Shown here one piece after another: positions 13,531 through 20,920 of a DNA stretch of 21,712 bases. Source of the DNA: Candidatus Thorarchaeota archaeon. GTDB lineage: Archaea > Asgardarchaeota > Thorarchaeia > Thorarchaeales > Thorarchaeaceae. A program made the position numbers and the translations under genes. Each line of letters begins with the position of its first letter. Position 1 is the stretch's first letter. The stretch is from NCBI GenBank assembly GCA_016840965.1, contig JAEORI010000197.1, forward strand, positions 1-21,712, written 5' to 3'. The notes beneath the pieces are model-generated. The model was not told where the DNA came from. It ran no database searches and was given only the letters and a program-made list of their open reading frames with translations.

Positions 13531-15249
13531 TTACGCACCCCGCTTTGCCTGACTCCGCTTTCGAATAACTTTATTGCATGATGGAACAGCAGGACATCCT
13601 TCACATTGATTGGGTACATCCTCAATTCCCTGATCTTCACCAAAGAGCAAGAATTGCTCTGCAACTGAGGAGTCTTTCGAAGAAGCCACTGCATCGTCTT
13701 CAATCTTTCGCCGAACCATGCACTTATGCTTCCGAAGATTTGCACTAAGCTCCTCGATATTCCCAGTTACTATCACAGCCGTAGGTCCAACCTTTCTAAC
13801 TATTTGTCTTGTGAAGTCTGGGAGTAACAATAAATCTTCAAGATCTTGCTCGCTCTGAGTTTCAAAGAGTGTGACATCTGTTACCGTTGTAAATGTGGTC
13901 TGTGATGTCCAATCTGTGATTGATCTAACGACATTTTGTGGGATAGGTTTACTACTCTCTTTTTCAAGGAAACCAAGTATATCGTCTTCCCGCAGACCTA
14001 TCTCTATTGCTTCGAAAACAGATTTGTCTGTTATTTTGAATGTGCTTACCACATCTGTCTTGACTGGCTCTGTGATAAGCATAAGACGATAGAGTTTATG
14101 ATACTCCATTTCAGTACTAAAAACAGTGACTTCGAAGTTTGGCAATACAAAGAATGAGTCTCTGCTCGTTGTTTTTTTATGCGGTTTTCCTTTGAGCACA
14201 ATATCTCCTACATCTGTTAGCTTAACTGCAAGTAATTTCTTTCCTCTGTAAGCTGCATCAACTAATCCCAAGAGAATTGGAGTTTCAAGTGAGAGTTGAA
14301 CCCTATCATCATCGACCTGAATCCATTTCAACTCCTGATTCTCTATGAATAATTCACTCCTTATCCAATCTCTTAGTTCTTCTACACTTACCCACTCATC
14401 TGGTGAGCTTTCTCTAAGTCTACAAATAGCCAAGTTAAGCGTATATTCAGTAGGTTGATCTGGTGTAGCCCAGATAGCTCTTGTTCTACCAAGCTGAGAT
14501 AGGAGGAGTCGACGAGCAACATGATGATATCCTCCAGTAAAAAGGAGATCAATTTTAGAGGGTTGAACTCTGTCACCTTCTCCCACTACATAGGCTCCCA
14601 TCTTCCTTGCCATCTTTTGTACCAGCTCAAAACGCTCGTCAGTCGATTTAGACATTGATGCCTTGATACTATCAATCTCTCTCCTTGGAAACTCCCAAGC
14701 GCTTGTCAAATGGACTTCTCTCTTGGCTAGGTATGACACAAGAAGGAGCATATCCATGAGTAGGGAGTCTCGATCATTTTCAATATTCTTTGCTCTCTTT
14801 GGTTCCTCTGGATTAGGTTCTGGTTTTGCTTCGAAAAGGTCTCTCAAATGCGGGATGAAGAAATCCAATACCTTGAATTCAGCCACTTCCCTCCCAAATT
14901 CTGTCAAACGTGACATCATTCGCCTAATGATTATCCCTTTCTTACGAAGGTCTCTCTCTGTCTGATTTAATTGGCCATAGCTGTATATTTTCCTAAAAGG
15001 CTTGAGTCGGTCATAGCTCATGGCTCCCCCACTAAGGGTCAATATGCCCAGAAGATCACGCTCTAGAGGTGAAAAAGTGGCAAAGACTCTCTTCCTTTCT
15101 TCTGGCATTCTCATTCTTTCAGCAAGCATTTTGATAAGAGAAGATCCACTATCCTTCCCTGTTACATCAATTGACCAATATTGACACGCAACAAGCAAGT
15201 CCTCTCTAAGGATGTGTTCAAGTTCTTTTTCTAGAGACTCCTTTGGCAT
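13531..15249 (-). CDS. Winged-helix protein with XPB-N/TFIIH p52-like domain and C-terminal cysteine motif
   Basis: About 572 residues from the preferred ATG (584 from the ATG at 15285, whose numbering is used here). The N-terminal half (about 70-360) is helical with wHTH-like units and no ATPase motif. Residues about 378-462, from 'FFVLPNFEVTVFS' through 'TFKITDKSVFEAIEIGLRED' to 'PIPQNVVRSITDW', match the domain found at the XPB N terminus (Helicase_C_3 type) and, in eukaryotes, in the p52/Tfb2 clutch region that binds XPB. The tail has CxxCx5C (Cys561, 564, 570) followed by a basic end, perhaps a metal or Fe-S site. XPB is encoded about 2.5 kb away on the same strand. Bacterial XPB genes often have a neighbour with this domain. 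It is likely an XPB partner or regulator; the p52 comparison is my inference. A TATA-like box centred at 15305 is too close to the ATG at 15285, so I favour 15249. Confidence 0.75.
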   Translation of the reverse strand: MPKESLEKELEHILREDLLVACQYWSIDVTGKDSGSSLIKMLAERMRMPEERKRVFATFSPLERDLLGILTLSGGAMSYDRLKPFRKIYSYGQLNQTERDLRKKGIIIRRMMSRLTEFGREVAEFKVLDFFIPHLRDLFEAKPEPNPEEPKRAKNIENDRDSLLMDMLLLVSYLAKREVHLTSAWEFPRREIDSIKASMSKSTDERFELVQKMARKMGAYVVGEGDRVQPSKIDLLFTGGYHHVARRLLLSQLGRTRAIWATPDQPTEYTLNLAICRLRESSPDEWVSVEELRDWIRSELFIENQELKWIQVDDDRVQLSLETPILLGLVDAAYRGKKLLAVKLTDVGDIVLKGKPHKKTTSRDSFFVLPNFEVTVFSTEMEYHKLYRLMLITEPVKTDVVSTFKITDKSVFEAIEIGLREDDILGFLEKESSKPIPQNVVRSITDWTSQTTFTTVTDVTLFETQSEQDLEDLLLLPDFTRQIVRKVGPTAVIVTGNIEELSANLRKHKCMVRRKIEDDAVASSKDSSVAEQFLLFGEDQGIEDVPNQCEGCPAVPSCNKVIRKRSQAKRGA

Positions 15250-15301
15250 TGTTTTTCCCGACCACAGAGTTGTCCTTGCAAACATGCGCCCAGCTTTTGA
15301 G

Positions 15302-15308
15302 TATTTAA
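15302..15308 (-). promoter_or_regulatory. TATA-like box of the p52-like gene
   Basis: On the minus strand TTAAATA is centred at about 15305, predicting a transcript start near 15279. That would exclude the ATG at 15285 and leave a leader of about 30 bases to the ATG at 15249. A perfect dyad (15315-15329) lies directly upstream. Confidence 0.45.
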
Positions 15309-15314
15309 GGAGCT

Positions 15315-15329
15315 TTTGGTTTCACCAAA
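15315..15329. promoter_or_regulatory. Dyad TTTGGT-TTC-ACCAAA in the divergent promoter region
   Basis: Two perfect 6-base arms flank a 3-base spacer, 7 bases upstream of the TATA-like box of the p52-like gene and about 85 bases before the RFC-like gene. Its size and place fit a binding site for a dimeric regulator controlling one or both divergent genes. Confidence 0.35.
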
Positions 15330-15414
15330 TTTCAGACGAATGTGAATAGATAGCTCTCTTGAAAAAAGAAACAAGCTTATCTTCAAAAGATATGACCCGA
15401 TTCTGGGTGAAATA

Positions 15415-16527
15415 TTGGAGCCAGTCCTTTGGAGTTTAAAATATCGACCTAAGACTTGGGCTGATTTTATTGGGAGAGAAAATACCATCAATCAGCTGAA
15501 GTTTCTCACAAAATCCAATGTTTTTCCAAACATGATCTTCTATGGTCCTTCAGGAACTGGTAAAACAGCCGCAGCAGAAATCTTTTCAAAAGAAATTCTT
15601 AGTGACAGTTTTGGCGCCAACTTCAAGCTTCTAAACATACGTGATATATGGGATATCCCTGTGACCAAAGCGAAACGTTCTGTTCAGGATTTAGCAAAAC
15701 TCGGGCGTGACCAAAGATCTGAACTGGAAGAATACATTTCTGTAATCTTTCGTGAAGCAAAAGCAAACCGAAGTGCGCGAGGTCGTTCAGGTGATCCAAC
15801 ACGTGCTGAAATTCTATCTGAAGCCATTCGGTTTTTTGCATCGACCGCAACTGTAGCTGATGAGAAGATCAAGATACTAGTATTAGATGAAGCTGATGCA
15901 TTAACATCAGGTATGCAACAAGCACTTCGGAGAACTATGGAGCTATATAGTACTGCTTGCCGCTTTATTCTCATTACTCCTTCTCTCTCAGGCTGGAGCC
16001 CTGCAATAATTTCAAGGTGTCTTACACTTAATTTTTCAACACTTCCAGATGAAATCCTTCAAAGTTTCATAGCTGATGTGTCTACAAAAGAGAATGTCAC
16101 TATCGAGAATCCTGCACTAGTAGCTATTGCTAGAGAGTCTGCTGGTGATTTGAGGCGTGCTTTAAACCTACTTCAAGTTTCATCTATTGCCAGTGATGTT
16201 GTTACTGAAGATACTGTATACGAACACTCTGAAACCATGCTAACATCGAGAGCACGAAACATAGTGACTCTCGCACTAGATGGCCAGTATGAGCAAGCTA
16301 GGAAAGAAATTCGAAATCTGTTAGCAATTGAGGATTACTCACCTCAAGAAGTGTGTCTTGAGATTGAACGAGATCTTGTAAAACGCCCTTTTTCGCCTCA
16401 AGTTCTTACAAAGGTTCTAGACAGAGTTGCTGAGATTGACTATCGACTCTTACAAGGAAAGAATGCCTTTATTCATATGGCTGCACTTTTAGCTTCTCTC
16501 CGGGCTATTGGTGCAGAAGAAAACTAA
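15415..16527 (+). CDS. Replication factor C small-subunit paralogue with large insertion
   Basis: A 370-residue AAA+ clamp-loader protein. The RFC boxes are present: 'LWSLKYRPKTWADFIG' (5-20), Walker A GPSGTGKT (44-51), Walker B 'ILVLDEADALT' (154-164), 'QQALRRTMELYSTACRFIL' (168-186), the SRC arginine finger (200-202) and sensor 2 GDLRRAL (244-250). The ATPase site therefore looks intact. The usual 'LNASDERGI' stretch after the second strand is replaced by 'LNIRDIWDI' plus a charged insertion at about residues 80-135, making it longer than normal RfcS (~320-330). Eukaryotic RFC3 also carries extra sequence near this point. It starts at a TTG with GGGTGA at 15404-15409. It may be a second RFC small subunit or an alternative clamp loader; a standard rfcS gene is not in the window. 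It is divergent from the p52-like gene. Confidence 0.88.
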   Translation: MEPVLWSLKYRPKTWADFIGRENTINQLKFLTKSNVFPNMIFYGPSGTGKTAAAEIFSKEILSDSFGANFKLLNIRDIWDIPVTKAKRSVQDLAKLGRDQRSELEEYISVIFREAKANRSARGRSGDPTRAEILSEAIRFFASTATVADEKIKILVLDEADALTSGMQQALRRTMELYSTACRFILITPSLSGWSPAIISRCLTLNFSTLPDEILQSFIADVSTKENVTIENPALVAIARESAGDLRRALNLLQVSSIASDVVTEDTVYEHSETMLTSRARNIVTLALDGQYEQARKEIRNLLAIEDYSPQEVCLEIERDLVKRPFSPQVLTKVLDRVAEIDYRLLQGKNAFIHMAALLASLRAIGAEEN

Positions 16528-16811
16528 GACATTGGGTTGATTTCGTGATTTACTGAGAGTTTTTCACATAATAATGCAACAAGGTTAGGAGAAAGGCTTT
16601 GATTATAAAATAGGAAACCTGCGCTTATTGAATCTTCAACTCTAGTTATCATTTCATTGTCTACAGCCATTGTGAGCATTCGTCTAACTTGGCTTGGTTT
16701 CCCATACCTACATCTGAATGAGATGAACTCTACTGCGTCCTCCACATGAACCGGATTTCCCTTTTTTCGGAAAAGATGTGTAAGAATGAGAAGGAGGTCT
16801 CGGCCATTCAT
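16524..16811 (-). CDS. Small winged-helix protein, DUF2240-like
   Basis: A 95-residue protein whose pattern resembles the archaeal DUF2240 family: 'LTHLFRKKGNPVHVEDAVEFISF', then 'KPSQVRRMLTMAVDNEMITRVEDSI', then a short hydrophobic tail. The helices and hairpin suggest a winged helix that could bind nucleic acid. DUF2240 members are usually longer (about 140-150 residues), so this would be a short form. The family call is from pattern memory and is moderate. It overlaps the convergent RFC-like gene by 4 bases and is divergent from the APH-like kinase 37 bases away. No clear ribosome site precedes the ATG, so the transcript may be leaderless. Confidence 0.6.
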   Translation of the reverse strand: MNGRDLLLILTHLFRKKGNPVHVEDAVEFISFRCRYGKPSQVRRMLTMAVDNEMITRVEDSISAGFLFYNQSLSPNLVALLCEKLSVNHEINPMS

Positions 16812-16848
16812 AATTTGAGTCGCACCCGACAGCCTTTTAGAAGTTATC

Positions 16849-17829
16849 GTGATTGGGAACCCATCAATGACAAATAGTCCATTAGTAGCAGTTCACGGAC
16901 ACTCAATAGCGGAGCTAGCAATTTTATTACAAGATGCATGTGACTTGTTTGATAAAACTGTGACTTTAGAAGATGAAGCGCTAGGGGGTTGGTCAAACAT
17001 CAACATCCGCGGTCAATCAAATGGCATTGATTTTGTTTTGAAACTACCCTGTTCTGTCTCATCAAATGATATACAACCATACAAAAAGCTCTACGATGTT
17101 AGTTTGTTTCTCAATCATCGGGGCATAGCTCCCTTACCCCTATACTTGGGTAGGTTGTATGATGTAAAAGCAACTCCATTCATTATTTTCGAGTATGTAG
17201 ATGGTGTAATCCACGACACACTCACTGAATTTACGACTCCAGAAATCGTTTCTCTGAAGATATGTCTACAAAATCTTTCTTCACAGAAACCACCAGGACT
17301 TAGAGAGTACGAATCGTCTTCAGACTATTTGATTGCAATTCATTCTCTTATTGAAAATCATGTGGGGTTGTCTAGATGCTCTCAAAAGCTAGACATGTTA
17401 ATTGAATCATTTGATGAACTCTACTCTAAAGTTCTTTCTTACACAGATACTCTAGGCAAATGGCACTCTTCAACAATGCATGGTGATCTTTGGGTTCCTA
17501 ATATTGTCTTCCAAGATGAAAATGTCATCCTCCTTGATTTCGAGGCATGCGCATATGGAAATCGACTCTATGACTATGCTTACCTTCTTGAAGCGCCCAT
17601 TAATTCTTTTGAGTACCATCCTCAGAGATTGCTTCATGAAGATGAAGTCGCAGATGTAAATGGATTGAGACCTCTTGCCCTAGCCTACCTGATTGCTTGG
17701 TCTTTGGAACGCCTCCTTTCAACAGAATCTGGTCTTATAGAATCAAGTTTGGCTACGTCTGCAAGCTTGTCTGCAGTTGCGAATTATACACGTTCAAAGA
17801 TATCACGATTGAAAACTCTTCTCTCTTAA
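16849..17829 (+). CDS. APH/choline-kinase-fold phosphotransferase
   Basis: A 326-residue protein of the aminoglycoside phosphotransferase-like kinase superfamily, which phosphorylates small molecules (choline, ethanolamine, sugars, antibiotics) with ATP. The N lobe has a candidate ATP-binding lysine in 'FVLKLP' (Lys65). The hinge-like segment is 'FIIFEYVDGVIH' (111-122). The catalytic loop is 'MHGDLWVPNIVF' with Asp213 and Asn218, and the metal-binding 'LLDFEACAYGNRLYDYAYL' has Asp230 and Glu232. The GTG at 16849 and an ATG at 16867 are both possible starts; GTGAT at 16849-16853 could act as a ribosome site for the second. Its stop overlaps the XPB stop by the 4 bases TTAA. The substrate cannot be deduced. 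It lies between repair and replication genes but is not obviously related to them. Confidence 0.85.
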   Translation: MIGNPSMTNSPLVAVHGHSIAELAILLQDACDLFDKTVTLEDEALGGWSNINIRGQSNGIDFVLKLPCSVSSNDIQPYKKLYDVSLFLNHRGIAPLPLYLGRLYDVKATPFIIFEYVDGVIHDTLTEFTTPEIVSLKICLQNLSSQKPPGLREYESSSDYLIAIHSLIENHVGLSRCSQKLDMLIESFDELYSKVLSYTDTLGKWHSSTMHGDLWVPNIVFQDENVILLDFEACAYGNRLYDYAYLLEAPINSFEYHPQRLLHEDEVADVNGLRPLALAYLIAWSLERLLSTESGLIESSLATSASLSAVANYTRSKISRLKTLLS

Positions 17830-19532
17830 TTGAAGAATTTCTCTGGTGGTGTTTCCCAAATATTTTCACTAGCTGAAGCAATTACATATTGGTAACCTTG
17901 TTCAGTAAGGAAGAGTTGACGCTTTGCTCCGAAATCCATGTCTCTTGTGTCTTTTGTGACAAGTGAATAGAAACGAGCAAAACTGCCATCTATCTTTGGG
18001 CGAAGAATCCTCCCCAAGCGTTGAGCTTCTTCTTGACGAGACCCAAAAGTACCAGACACCTGAATCGCAACATTTGCATCTGGCAGGTCTAGAGCAAAGT
18101 TAGCAACTTTTGATACTATCAGTATCTTCTCTTCTCCTTCCTTGAAAGCCTCATAGAGACGTTGGCGTTCATCATTGCTTGTTTTTCCAGTTATTAATGG
18201 CGCACCAACTTCATCTGCAATCAATTTCAATTGGTCAAGATACATTCCTATGACCAAGACATTATCATTTTCATGATACTTCAATAGTTTATGAATCAGT
18301 TCAATCTTCAAGGGATTCTCTGCCGCGATTCTGTATTTCTTCCTGTCTTCAGCCAATGCATATGGCCTTCGCATATCATCAGGCAGGTCAAGTCTAATTT
18401 CATAACATACGGCTGTAGCAATCCATCCTTGATCCTCAAGTTGTTTCCATGGCATATCAAACCGTTTTGGGCCAATCAGACTGAATACGTCTTCTTCCTT
18501 CTCATCCTCACGAACTAGAGTTGCAGTAAGTCCTAATCTTCTTGTGGCTTGGATTGTTGCTGTTACTCTAAAAACTGGTGCAGGAAGTAGATGAACTTCA
18601 TCATAGATTATGAGTCCCCAGTTTCTTGCTTCGAATATCTTGAAGTGCGGGAATACTTCTTCTCGTGACTTTCGCCAAGTAAGAATCTGATAGGTCGCTA
18701 CTGTAACAGGACGTATCGCTTTGTTATCACCAGTATACTCGCCGATATCTTCTGGTTTTAGAGTTGTTTTATCAAGAAGTTCTGCTATCCATTGTCTAAC
18801 AGCTACAACATTCGGACAAAGTATGACTGTGGAGGTCTGGAGTTTATGCATGGCACCAATGCCAACCATTGTCTTTCCAGCTCCGCATGGAAGAACAACG
18901 ACACCTGATCCTCCTTTAACACCTCCGCCTGAGTAAAAGATTGCCACAGCATCATCCTGATAACTTCTGAGCCCCCATTTCTTACCCGCAAGAGTCACCT
19001 CTCGAATTTCAAAGGGTAGATGCTCTCCCTCCACATATCCCGCAATGTCTTCAACTGGGTGTCCAATCTCTATAAGAGCATGTTTCAGAAATCCACGTTG
19101 CGCTGGATCGACACGCAGAGTTACTTCATCAACACGGTCAATGAGGAGGTCTCTAATTTTCTTGTTCGACCATAGTTCTTCAGCCAGGTCTTCATCTTCA
19201 CATAACAGGAGAAGATCTGGTCCTTCCTTATAGAGTGAAAGTTGGCCATATCTTGACATATAGTCAACAATTTCTCTTGCTATATTCCCTGGGATGGGGT
19301 ATTTTGCGAATTGCTCTAACGCAGCAATTACTTCGTTTGGCCTCATCCCCATAGCAGCTGCATTCCAAAGACTAAGTGGTGTGACTCGATATGTATGAAC
19401 ATACTCAGGACTTTTCACGAGTTCTGCAAAACGTGCTAACGAATCACGAGCGTTCTCATATAGCGGATTATCTACTTCTAAGAGCACTGATTTGGCAGAT
19501 TGTACTATGAGAGGATTACTCGGATTTGCCAT
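17826..19532 (-). CDS. xpb: XPB/Ssl2-family DNA helicase, full-length type
   Basis: A 568-residue superfamily-2 3'-5' DNA helicase/translocase of the XPB family, which opens DNA for nucleotide excision repair and, in eukaryotic TFIIH, for transcription initiation. The N-terminal XPB domain (about 6-92) reads 'PLIVQSAKSVLLEVD' then 'SPEYVHTYRVTPLSLWNAA'. A damage-recognition-like region and the helicase core follow: Walker A PCGAGKT (215-221), DEVH box (311-314), 'GLTATLVREDEKEED' with the RED motif (341-343), a thumb-like stretch, and motif VI 'QEEAQRLGRILRPK'. The length and N terminus match bacterial-type XPB (about 550 residues, as in Mycobacterium) rather than the shorter Archaeoglobus-type XPB. 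The ATG at 19532 follows GGATGATGG. A perfect palindrome lies 26-44 bases upstream. No Bax1 nuclease partner is visible nearby. Confidence 0.97.
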   Translation of the reverse strand: MANPSNPLIVQSAKSVLLEVDNPLYENARDSLARFAELVKSPEYVHTYRVTPLSLWNAAAMGMRPNEVIAALEQFAKYPIPGNIAREIVDYMSRYGQLSLYKEGPDLLLLCEDEDLAEELWSNKKIRDLLIDRVDEVTLRVDPAQRGFLKHALIEIGHPVEDIAGYVEGEHLPFEIREVTLAGKKWGLRSYQDDAVAIFYSGGGVKGGSGVVVLPCGAGKTMVGIGAMHKLQTSTVILCPNVVAVRQWIAELLDKTTLKPEDIGEYTGDNKAIRPVTVATYQILTWRKSREEVFPHFKIFEARNWGLIIYDEVHLLPAPVFRVTATIQATRRLGLTATLVREDEKEEDVFSLIGPKRFDMPWKQLEDQGWIATAVCYEIRLDLPDDMRRPYALAEDRKKYRIAAENPLKIELIHKLLKYHENDNVLVIGMYLDQLKLIADEVGAPLITGKTSNDERQRLYEAFKEGEEKILIVSKVANFALDLPDANVAIQVSGTFGSRQEEAQRLGRILRPKIDGSFARFYSLVTKDTRDMDFGAKRQLFLTEQGYQYVIASASENIWETPPEKFFN

Positions 19533-20116
19533 ATTTTTCCATCATCCAGTATGTGTTACATTGTTTGAAACAATGTCCAATCCGCATACGGAAAGCGTGA
19601 AACGGCCAATTTTTTCAGAAATAAATCCTTCCGTACCGGCTTGCACATTTCTCGCTGTAACCGTAATGCCTATATACTGTTGATTCCGAGCGCCGTGTAA
19701 TGCGTTAACGGAGGTGCAAAAATTACATGATTGTAAACATACTTGAAATTGTAGTAGATTCCTGCACCGACGTTGAGACTGCATAAATGGTTGTCGCTGC
19801 TTCTGTGTTCTTGTTCATTCATTCTACGCATCGTGTATGAATGGTCATTGAAGCACAACGTTTGTTGTGGGTTTCAACTTCTTGCGGATTGTTGTGCAAC
19901 TAATGTAAGATGCGTGTCGCTCAGCCGATGAGAGTGAATCAAAAAGTGTATACAAATAACCACAAAGAAAATGGTTTGCCTACCATATGTACCGCGAACC
20001 TAGAACACAAACGTTTGGATAAGCAGAATCCATCGAAGCATAAGGCTCCACTATTGGATAACCTCCCTGGTATTTACCACGGATGTAGGCTCTCTCAGAA
20101 AGAGGTGGCATAAGAG
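19533..20116. other. 584-base region without a convincing gene
   Basis: This gap separates XPB (-) from the RIO kinase pair (+). It holds a perfect palindrome (19558-19576), a TATA-like run (19671-19678), a strong GGAGGTG ribosome site (19710-19716) before an ATG at 19727, and three very short ORFs (19, 17 and 20 codons) joined end to start in one frame. A 67-codon frame of poor composition follows (19910-20113). A second TATA-like run (TATACAAATA, 19948-19957) could drive the RIO genes with a leader of over 100 bases. Small inverted repeats (CACAAC/GTTGTG, 19854-19869) occur. I saw no tRNA, SRP RNA or RNase P RNA hallmark. It may be a decayed gene, a leader region or a small RNA. Confidence 0.6.
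19558..19576. promoter_or_regulatory. Perfect 19-base palindrome upstream of XPB
   Basis: ACATTGTTT-G-AAACAATGT has two perfect 9-base arms around a single base. It lies 26-44 bases before the XPB start codon, at the distance where a TATA box or an operator would be expected. No better TATA box is visible there. It is likely a binding site for a dimeric transcription factor. Confidence 0.55.
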
Positions 20117-20920
20117 ATGTCCCCTGTAGTTGAGAAGCTCAACTCCCGAAAACCATCTGCCCTCTCTATGAAGAGAGATGTTCAAAGAGGAAATAATAGG
20201 GGTTGGACGGTTTCGATTGATGAGATCACTCTAGATGAAGTCAGGAATGATGCCATAAACTTCGGGCTCGCTAGTGAGGTCCGTTACCAAATAAATGCTG
20301 GAAAGGAAGCTTCAATCTATTTGGCATATTGGAGAGATTTTCCGCTCATACTTAAGGCATATAGATTCTGGCAGTCTGCACAGGCAAAGAAAAGTAAGGG
20401 ATTTTTTGCACCTGGACATATGCAGGCTATTGCTGCAATGGAGTACGATTTACTTCTAGCGTGTTTCAAAGCAGGGATGAATGTTCCCACTCCCATTGGC
20501 AGAGTAGGTAACTACGTTACTATGCGAATGATTGGTAATGGGATAGAACCTGCGCCTCAACTAAGGAATGTCCAGCTTGAAGAACCTGATATAATCCTAG
20601 ATGAGATTCTTGATGACTACCTTATCATGTATAGAGATGTTCACTATGTTCATGGAGACCTTAGTGCTTACAACATTCTCTGGTGGGAAGATCGAGCATG
20701 GATTATCGATATGCCTCAAGCCTCCCAGGTTGGTCCTTGGTCTGATATGAAAAGTGTTGTAAATCTCTTACGGCGAGATATCGTTAATCTGCTCCTGTAT
20801 TTCAAGAAATATGGAATCCATCGAAACCCAGACGAGATTGTGAAGGTGTTCCTTTCCGAGTATGTTCCTAACAATCAGCGGAATTTCGACGAATCCACAG
20901 CTTTGGGGGTGCTTGAATGA
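20117..20920 (+). CDS. RIO1-type atypical protein kinase, first of a tandem pair
   Basis: A 267-residue RIO-family kinase/ATPase; RIO proteins act in maturation of the small ribosomal subunit. The flexible ATP loop is 'NAGKEASIYLA' (60-70), in place of the classic STGKEANVY. Lys80 sits in 'LILKAYR'. The catalytic loop is 'YVHGDLSAYNIL' with Asp181 and Asn186, and the metal-binding loop is 'WIIDMPQAS' with Asp198. 'LRRDIVNLLLYFKKYGI' near the C terminus is RIO1-like. There is no N-terminal winged helix as in RIO2. Canonical RIO1 has HADLSEYN, so the Ala in place of Glu is a divergence shared by both copies here. The ATG follows GAGGTGG at 20101-20107. Its TGA overlaps the ATG of the next gene. 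It may be a specialised paralogue; the standard rio1 may lie elsewhere. Confidence 0.9.
   Translation: MSPVVEKLNSRKPSALSMKRDVQRGNNRGWTVSIDEITLDEVRNDAINFGLASEVRYQINAGKEASIYLAYWRDFPLILKAYRFWQSAQAKKSKGFFAPGHMQAIAAMEYDLLLACFKAGMNVPTPIGRVGNYVTMRMIGNGIEPAPQLRNVQLEEPDIILDEILDDYLIMYRDVHYVHGDLSAYNILWWEDRAWIIDMPQASQVGPWSDMKSVVNLLRRDIVNLLLYFKKYGIHRNPDEIVKVFLSEYVPNNQRNFDESTALGVLE

Noticed and set aside
15231..15491. Small ORFs antisense to the RFC-like and p52-like genes, and similar shadow frames throughout
   Set aside because: They are explained by codon bias of the real genes on the other strand or frame and have no independent start signals.
16849..17829. Antibiotic-resistance aminoglycoside phosphotransferase
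   Set aside because: Only the general APH/choline-kinase fold is supported; there is no resistance context and the superfamily is functionally broad.
19542..19784. 80-codon ORF on the minus strand upstream of XPB
   Set aside because: It covers the XPB promoter and palindrome, has poor composition, and shows no family pattern.
19910..20113. 67-codon ORF before the RIO genes
   Set aside because: Composition (many Asn, Lys, His, Pro) and lack of a ribosome site or recognisable motif make it unlikely; kept only as part of the gap description.
19533..20116. tRNA, SRP RNA or RNase P RNA in the gap
   Set aside because: No T-loop GTTCRANNC with a paired acceptor, no GAGGAAAGTCC-type RNase P core, and no SRP core motif was found on either strand.
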